Below, piece by piece: positions 59,563 through 64,000 of a stretch of 64,000 nucleotides of DNA. A program made the translations under genes and the position numbers. This stretch comes from JAXGRD01 sp040766105 (GTDB lineage Bacteria; Bacillota; Clostridia; Peptostreptococcales; Anaerovoracaceae). The notes beneath the pieces are model-generated. The model had not been told where the DNA came from. It searched no databases and worked only from the letters and a program-made list of their open reading frames with translations. Where the stretch lies: contig JAXGRD010000003.1 of assembly GCA_040766105.1 (NCBI GenBank), positions 248,001 through 312,000 on the forward strand, in the 5' to 3' direction. Position 1 is the stretch's first letter. Each line of letters opens with the position of its first letter.

Positions 59563-59826
59563 TTATTCAAATGTACAGTCTTCGTCGATGATGCCTACAA
59601 TGACCGCATCTACAGGTACATTATCGTCTCCCAACATTCTTCTGGCTGAGGATCCGGTGGTCACCAGGACCCTGTCACCTATGCCTGCACTGATGATGTC
59701 TACCACTACCAGACGCTGTCCGGCATTGATTCCGCCGATGACTTCCACCAGCATGAGCTTGTATCCGTTCAGTCGGTCCGACTTTCTGGTAGCCCATATG
59801 TTATCAATCAATTTAGCTGTTAACAT
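59563..59826 (-). CDS. eutN: BMC-P pentameric vertex protein (EutN/CcmL)
   Basis: An 87-residue EutN/CcmL protein (LTAKLIDNIWATRKSDRLNG, GINAGQRLVVVDIISAGIGDRVLVTTGSSAR, quoted in part). Pentamers cap the icosahedral vertices. The ATG at 59826 lies inside the upstream gene (14-bp overlap) with an AGGAAG site. Confidence 0.93.
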   Translation of the reverse strand: MLTAKLIDNIWATRKSDRLNGYKLMLVEVIGGINAGQRLVVVDIISAGIGDRVLVTTGSSARRMLGDDNVPVDAVIVGIIDEDCTFE

Positions 59827-60121
59827 CGTACTTTCCTTCCTCTTGGCTGTTCCTGATCTGCAGCAGTGCCGCCTCAACGGATGCCGTATCGCCGAAGATG
59901 GCAATCATGATCATATTCTGTGGACAGCTTCCTCTGATATCTTCTACCGTGACACCCACCGCCTTTTCCGCGATATCCGTTGCCACTATCATCTCTATCA
60001 TCTTCCCCTGTACCAGTCCTATGGCTGCTATGCCTTCCAGACTTTCTTTTCCGGATCCCTTCCTTCTGGTGAGGATTTCCAGGGTGCCCGGGGATGGGGA
60101 TTTAATAATTTTGATATCCAT
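59813..60121 (-). CDS. Divergent BMC-domain protein
   Basis: A 102-residue protein whose residues ~30-95 follow the BMC pattern (GIAAIGLVQGKMIEMIVATDIAEKA ... NMIMIAIFGDTASVEAAL). It lacks the standard GFIETKGL start and has a basic N-terminal extension (IIKSPSPGTLEILTRRKGSG). It could be a minor shell component or an adaptor. It overlaps eutN by 14 bp. Confidence 0.75.
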   Translation of the reverse strand: MDIKIIKSPSPGTLEILTRRKGSGKESLEGIAAIGLVQGKMIEMIVATDIAEKAVGVTVEDIRGSCPQNMIMIAIFGDTASVEAALLQIRNSQEEGKYDVNS

Positions 60122-60122
60122 C

Positions 60123-60983
60123 TCAGTCCTCCTTCTGCCCTTCGTCCATGCCCTGCTTACAGCTGAGAGCAATTCCCAAGGGAGTTACGAACATGGGGTT
60201 CTTAGGTTTATGGGTGTGTATTCCCGTATTTTTTTCGATGACTTCTTCAATTCCCGTGAGGCAGGATGTTCCGCCTACCAGGGATATATCGTTCACTTGG
60301 AATCCTTTTACATGGTCGTTGATGATGGAAGAAATCTTCTCCACCACCGGTTTCAGTACCGGCATGATTTCCTTGTGGTGCTTTGGATCCCTCTTGTAGA
60401 CTTCCGCCTCTTCAAAGCTTTCCTTCTTTGCACCTGCCAGAACCAATGAGAAGTGGGTTCCTCCTGTAGGTTCATCTGCAACATATACCACGTTGCCGTC
60501 CTTCAAGATGGAGATTCCGGTCGTTCCGCCGCCGATGTCGATGATGGCACCGTTTTCGATTCCAAGCACTTCATTGGCAGCCGTCGGCTCATCTAAGATG
60601 TTGCTCAGTTCGAAACCTGCTCCCTGCACTACATTTTTGATGGCACCTGCGTCCAGCTCTGCCGTTCCCGGGGGATAGGCCGCTGCCGCATAAACCAGTT
60701 CTGTGTCCAGCTTCTCTTCCAGCTCTTCCTTCAGGCTGCGAACAATGTCCACCGCCCCGATGTAGTCCACGACCATGCCGTCTCTTACCACGTCCGCATA
60801 CTGATAGGCTCCGGCAACAGGTTCCTTGTTTTCGTCTAACACGGCCAGAACGACGCAGGCAGTACCCAGGTCCACCCCCGTGTAATAGACGGAACTCTTT
60901 TTCTTCACCGGCTTTTGGATGACTTCTTCAAAGCGCTCCACCAGCTTGTCGCAGTATTCAAATGTTAAATCATTCTTAGGCAT
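60123..60983 (-). CDS. eutJ: EutJ-like actin/Hsp70-fold chaperone
   Basis: A 286-residue protein with ATPase-fold motifs: GVDLGTACVVLAVLDENKEP (phosphate 1), IIDIGGGTTGISIL (phosphate 2) and SLVGGTSCLTGIEEVI (adenosine). EutJ is thought to act as a chaperone or reactivase for compartment enzymes. The start at 60983 lies within the end of the upstream EutT-like gene. Confidence 0.92.
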   Translation of the reverse strand: MPKNDLTFEYCDKLVERFEEVIQKPVKKKSSVYYTGVDLGTACVVLAVLDENKEPVAGAYQYADVVRDGMVVDYIGAVDIVRSLKEELEEKLDTELVYAAAAYPPGTAELDAGAIKNVVQGAGFELSNILDEPTAANEVLGIENGAIIDIGGGTTGISILKDGNVVYVADEPTGGTHFSLVLAGAKKESFEEAEVYKRDPKHHKEIMPVLKPVVEKISSIINDHVKGFQVNDISLVGGTSCLTGIEEVIEKNTGIHTHKPKNPMFVTPLGIALSCKQGMDEGQKED

Positions 60984-61627
60984 TCCGTTCCTCCCATTGC
61001 GGTGCATATCATGCGGGATAATTTATTGGTCAGCAGGTTGATCCTGCATTCTGTTCTGTGTTTGGATGCTGTTTCTTCCAGCTCCAGCAGTGCTTCACTG
61101 CTCTGACGAAGTTGATTGCGCAGCCTGTGAAGAAGGATGATTTCCTTTCCCTTCGGCATCTGTACGTGGAAGGCCGTCATTTCAAAGCAGTCTCCCATAT
61201 CCTTTTCGCCATCCCCCGCCTTCATGCCGGTGCATTCCTTCCATTGGATTTCCGCAAGAGGACGTCCCGGAGCAGCGGTCTTCAGCTCACGGAGACACTC
61301 TCCCATATCCAGCACTTCCTTTGCCAAGATGATGTCCGTTGCGCACAATTCTTGTCCCGTAAGGAGGAAGAGAGAGATGATGTCGTCCACTGCGAGAAGA
61401 TACTTCTTCTCACGATCGGCACACTTGGTTGCCGCTGCAGCCTGCTTGGTGAGAGGTGTTCCGTGGCCCATATCCATGTAGGAACCGTCTTCAAACATAT
61501 TGATTCCTCTATCCGCCAAGAACTGTCTGGCGCCGGGTGTGAGCCTGGCACCCTCCTCCAGGTCATAGCTGGTAAAAGGCTCTTTTCTGTATATATCTCT
61601 CAAAACATCTTCTGTGATGTATTTCAT
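60965..61627 (-). CDS. EutT-like adenosyltransferase-family protein
   Basis: A 220-residue protein. The N-terminus (YITEDVLRDIYRKEPFTSYDLEEGARLTPGARQFLADRGI, quoted in part) matches EutT cobalamin adenosyltransferases, and the C-terminal helical part (LLHRLRNQLRQSSEALLELE) fits the family. The metal motif HX11CCX2C of EutT is not conserved: here His is followed by a single Cys after 13 residues (GHGTPLTKQAAAATKCADR). Cobalamin is not needed by the glycyl radical lyase, so the role may have changed. Confidence 0.75.
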   Translation of the reverse strand: MKYITEDVLRDIYRKEPFTSYDLEEGARLTPGARQFLADRGINMFEDGSYMDMGHGTPLTKQAAAATKCADREKKYLLAVDDIISLFLLTGQELCATDIILAKEVLDMGECLRELKTAAPGRPLAEIQWKECTGMKAGDGEKDMGDCFEMTAFHVQMPKGKEIILLHRLRNQLRQSSEALLELEETASKHRTECRINLLTNKLSRMICTAMGGTECLRMI

Positions 61628-61640
61628 CTTACTTCTCCTC

Positions 61641-62087
61641 TTACACTGCTTCTCCCAGCAAGTACTTCCGCAAGGTCTCGATGCTTTCCTCTTGGTGGAT
61701 GCTCACCGAGAAATATGGTTCTGTCACGCCTATGGCTGTAAGTTGTCTCTCGCATGTCTCCCGATTTTCCGGGTGTAAGTCGCTTTTGATGATGACCCCC
61801 GTCACCGGGCAGTTGAACACTTTTCCGAATCCATGGGGATAAATCTCTTTGGGGTTGGACTGATCCACCAAGATCAGTACGTGGGATGCATTGTTTTGGG
61901 CCGCCGATATGATGTGCTTGTACATCCACGGTATTTCCAAGTAGGCTCCCGGAACATCTATGGTGTACTTTCCGAAAATCATGTCCTGGGTCTTTCGCAA
62001 GGGTTTGTCCGAGCGATTGATGGCTTTGACCAAGCTGGATTTTCCGCTTCCCGTAGGCCCTATGACCATGATTTTTCGCCGCATCAT
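61641..62087 (-). CDS. eutP: EutP/PduV-like P-loop GTPase
   Basis: A 148-residue protein with Walker A IGPTGSGKSSLV, a switch region IDVPGAYLEIPWMYKH and a IIKSDL base-recognition motif (in place of NKxD). The ATG at 62087 overlaps the stop of the upstream shell gene by 4 bp. EutP/PduV proteins associate with shells and are linked to positioning or acetate kinase activity. Confidence 0.9.
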   Translation of the reverse strand: MMRRKIMVIGPTGSGKSSLVKAINRSDKPLRKTQDMIFGKYTIDVPGAYLEIPWMYKHIISAAQNNASHVLILVDQSNPKEIYPHGFGKVFNCPVTGVIIKSDLHPENRETCERQLTAIGVTEPYFSVSIHQEESIETLRKYLLGEAV

Positions 62088-62443
62088 GTCTTGGTAACCG
62101 GTACAGTGGTGAATCCCAAATCGTTGCAAAGGGTCTCCGTTACTGCTATGAGCGCGGTCTCTACACTTTGCACGTCGCCGGTGATGACCACCGAGCCGGT
62201 AAATCTATCCAGAAATCCCAGTTCTACATTGGCAGCCTTGGTGGCAATGTCTGCAGCGATAATGGCTGTCTCGTAGGGGGACAAGGTCAGTATGCCGATG
62301 GCTCCGCTTTCATCGATGCCCAGTCGCTCGTAGATATCCTCCACCGGGGATGCGATAACATGGGCGATGGTAACCTGTTTGCCGGGTACCGACTCCTGTA
62401 TGACACGCTGTAGTTCCAGCGGTTTTTCATTGAGAACTCCCAT
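62084..62443 (-). CDS. eutS: Circularly permuted BMC shell protein (EutS/PduU type)
   Basis: A 119-residue protein beginning ELQRVIQESVPGKQVTIAHVIASP, the hallmark of permuted BMC-H proteins (EutS/PduU), followed by GIDESGAIGILTLSPYETAIIAADIATKAANV (quoted in part). A TAGGAGGTG site fixes the ATG at 62443, 10 bp past the cutD stop. Confidence 0.92.
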   Translation of the reverse strand: MGVLNEKPLELQRVIQESVPGKQVTIAHVIASPVEDIYERLGIDESGAIGILTLSPYETAIIAADIATKAANVELGFLDRFTGSVVITGDVQSVETALIAVTETLCNDLGFTTVPVTKT

Positions 62444-62453
62444 GAAGCACCTC

Positions 62454-63407
62454 CTAGTGCCTGATGACTGCGACGGGGAAATCGTAGGCGTTGATCCAGC
62501 ATTCAATCTGATCCAACTCTTCATCTCCCAAGCTGGGATCTCCCTCTATGGGATAATCCATATCCAGCTGTCGATATTTATTTACGCCCATCTTGTGGTA
62601 GGGCAGAAGATCAATTCCTTTAAAGTTCTTGTAATCCTTGTAGGGCATGAGGAACTTGATCACGTTTTCTATGTCTTCTTTTCTGTCATTGACCCCTTTC
62701 AAAAGAGGCATTCTGATTTTGACGTTCTTTCTGTTTCGGAGCAACCATTCCAGGTTCTCCAGTATCATTTCGTTGCGAACGCCCGTCCACTGGAAGTGGC
62801 GGTCGGAATCGATGTGCTTTACATCGAAGAGGAACAGGTCCACAAACTCCGCAATTTTCGCTAGGTTTTCCGCCTTTACATATCCGCAGGTCTCAATGGC
62901 GGTATTGATTCCGCTGTGCTTACATGCCATGAGAAGATTGGTTGCCGCTTCCGGCTGTGCCGTCACTTCTCCTCCGCCAAGGGTGACACCCCCGCCGGAA
63001 ACATCGTAGAAGGCCCTGTCTTCCTCAATGATTTCCATCAGCTCGGAGATGGTTTTCTTCTCCCCGGCGATGTCCAACGCATTGACCAGACAAGCATCTT
63101 CACACTTTCGGCATCCGATACATTCGATTTCTCTGGACACCTGGTGGGAACAGCCGTCCTGCCCCATACTGTGTATGTTGACAGGACAAACCTGTGCACA
63201 CCTTCCGCACTGGACACAGACATCGGCCTTATACATGACCTGATACTTGCGTTCCAGTCCTTCAGGATTGGAGCACCACTTGCAACGCAGGGGGCAGCCT
63301 TTGAAAAATACCAGGCTGCGAACCCCGGGTCCGTCATGGGTATTGTACTTCTGTACATTGAAGATGACGGCCTTTCTTTCAATTGTGTTGGAAGAGTTGT
63401 TGTTCAT
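62454..63407 (-). CDS. cutD: Choline TMA-lyase activating enzyme (radical SAM)
   Basis: A 317-residue glycyl radical enzyme activase. The SAM cluster motif is CPLRCKWC, followed by two ferredoxin-like clusters (CVQCGRCAQVCP and CIGCRKCEDACL) and GGVTLGGGEVTAQ, LLFDVKHID-type motifs. It abstracts hydrogen from the lyase glycine to form the radical. Its gene is 39 bp downstream of the lyase gene. Confidence 0.93.
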   Translation of the reverse strand: MNNNSSNTIERKAVIFNVQKYNTHDGPGVRSLVFFKGCPLRCKWCSNPEGLERKYQVMYKADVCVQCGRCAQVCPVNIHSMGQDGCSHQVSREIECIGCRKCEDACLVNALDIAGEKKTISELMEIIEEDRAFYDVSGGGVTLGGGEVTAQPEAATNLLMACKHSGINTAIETCGYVKAENLAKIAEFVDLFLFDVKHIDSDRHFQWTGVRNEMILENLEWLLRNRKNVKIRMPLLKGVNDRKEDIENVIKFLMPYKDYKNFKGIDLLPYHKMGVNKYRQLDMDYPIEGDPSLGDEELDQIECWINAYDFPVAVIRH

Positions 63408-63446
63408 GGTGCCCTAACTCCTATATCAATAACTGACTAAATATGC

Positions 63447-64000
63447 TTAAAACTTGGTGAGCATGGTTCTGCTGATGATCTCATCCTGTACGTCTTTGCA
63501 CAGTTCCGTGAAGAATGCGCTGTATCCTGCTACGCGGACAACCAGGTCTCTGTAGCTGCTGGGGTCTTTCTGTGCACTGAGCATGGATTCGTTGTCCACG
63601 TAGTTGAACTGCATTTCGCCGTTTCCGAACATACATGCGGTTCGCAGCAATGTGATGATTCCCTGCTCTCCTTCCGGTGTATCCAGGATTCCCGGCATCA
63701 ACTTGAAGTTGTGTACCACACCGATGTTCATGTTGTCGTTGGACATCTTGGATACGGACTTGATAATGGCTGTGGGGCCCTTGAAGTCTGCACCCTGTGT
63801 GGGGCTGATTCCGTCGGAAAGTGGTATCCATGCATTTCGTCCGTTGGCGGAAGCGCCCGTCAACTGTCCGAAAGGTGTGTTGTTGGAGATGGACAAAGTT
63901 CCGTGGCTCAGTCTGGAGTACAGTGTCTTGTACTGGCTGTGCTCTCTCTCCGTGTAGTTGATCAGGTCGGATGCAATGTAGTCGGCATAGTCGTCGTCGT
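63447..64000 (-). CDS. cutC: Choline trimethylamine-lyase, C-terminal part (continues beyond window)
   Basis: About 184 C-terminal residues are inside the window; the frame is open to the edge, so the gene starts outside. The glycyl radical motif VRVAGYSAFF is followed by ELCKDVQDEIISRTML, very typical of CutC. Also visible are SISNNTPFGQLTGASANGR and FNYVDNESMLSAQ. CutC cleaves choline to trimethylamine and acetaldehyde inside the compartment. A TTG at 63896 within the frame is not the start. Assignment to CutC rather than another GRE rests on the C-terminus and the EutE/PduL/BMC context. Confidence 0.88.
   Translation of the reverse strand, partial: DDDYADYIASDLINYTEREHSQYKTLYSRLSHGTLSISNNTPFGQLTGASANGRNAWIPLSDGISPTQGADFKGPTAIIKSVSKMSNDNMNIGVVHNFKLMPGILDTPEGEQGIITLLRTACMFGNGEMQFNYVDNESMLSAQKDPSSYRDLVVRVAGYSAFFTELCKDVQDEIISRTMLTKF

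Noticed and set aside
63447..63896. Separate 149-residue protein starting at the TTG at 63896
   Set aside because: The frame is open and conserved-looking upstream to the window edge; it is the C-terminal part of the glycyl radical enzyme.

Overview
The window looks like a chromosomal segment of an anaerobic, amino-acid- and amine-fermenting Firmicute of the class Clostridia. Support for this comes from strong purine-rich ribosome binding sites, oxygen-sensitive enzymes (4-hydroxybutyryl-CoA dehydratase, glycyl-radical choline lyase and its activase), rubrerythrin, FeoAB, sigma-54 activators of fermentation operons, and sortase-type surface proteins. The genus cannot be fixed from the sequence alone.

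Region 1 (1-19 kb) is mostly metabolic core. It starts with a sigma-54 activator whose N-terminal half resembles the lysine-fermentation enzyme 3,5-diaminohexanoate dehydrogenase. Divergent from it is a near-consensus sigma-54 promoter that drives only a 46-codon ORF before a terminator. Then come threonine ammonia-lyase; feoA-feoB-Cys-rich protein, divergent from a DtxR/MntR-type repressor with two clear operator boxes; a YgjV-like protein; AbfD; a MalY/PatB lyase; a PepV dipeptidase-NhaC antiporter operon under a TetR-like operator; a lipoprotein; a SulP transporter; and a polar amino acid ABC transporter.

Region 2 (19.3-30.5 kb) begins with an IS110-family element. It is followed by a minus-strand catabolic operon (agmatinase-like ureohydrolase, creatininase-family hydrolase, APC permease, three SDR proteins) behind a sigma-54 promoter, with palindromic putative enhancers and a PAS-sigma-54 activator gene upstream. 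Rubrerythrin and an OxlT-like MFS transporter with a tiny membrane partner complete it.

Region 3 (30.5-43.4 kb) is accessory DNA. It holds a large beta-helix surface protein, an IS4-type transposase, and a decayed conjugative-element island ending at a tRNA-Ser. The island has a RelE/RHH toxin-antitoxin pair, a YdbC/PC4 protein, a primase N-terminal fragment, RadC, several small genes, an LPXTG-protein stub and at least two deletion scars. It also carries an AT-rich two-gene cassette (37.66-40.21 kb) of unknown function, which is the best candidate for an undescribed system.

Region 4 (43.7-53.5 kb) has threonine synthase, tRNA-Glu, small genes, a URO-D-family protein with a molbindin, a zinc-ribbon protein, a BioB-like radical SAM enzyme, an SsuABC/TauABC-like ABC transporter, and an IS256 copy with recognisable ends and a frameshifted transposase.

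Region 5 (53.6-64 kb) is one long minus-strand operon for a bacterial microcompartment built around a choline trimethylamine-lyase-type glycyl radical enzyme. In transcription order it contains cutC (3' part), cutD, EutS-like shell, EutP-like GTPase, EutT-like protein, EutJ, divergent BMC, EutN, PduS-like, PduT-like, EutQ, BMC with extension, aldehyde dehydrogenase, PduL and EutM-like shell, then a terminator. The inferred route is choline to trimethylamine plus acetaldehyde, then acetyl-CoA and acetyl-phosphate inside the shell.
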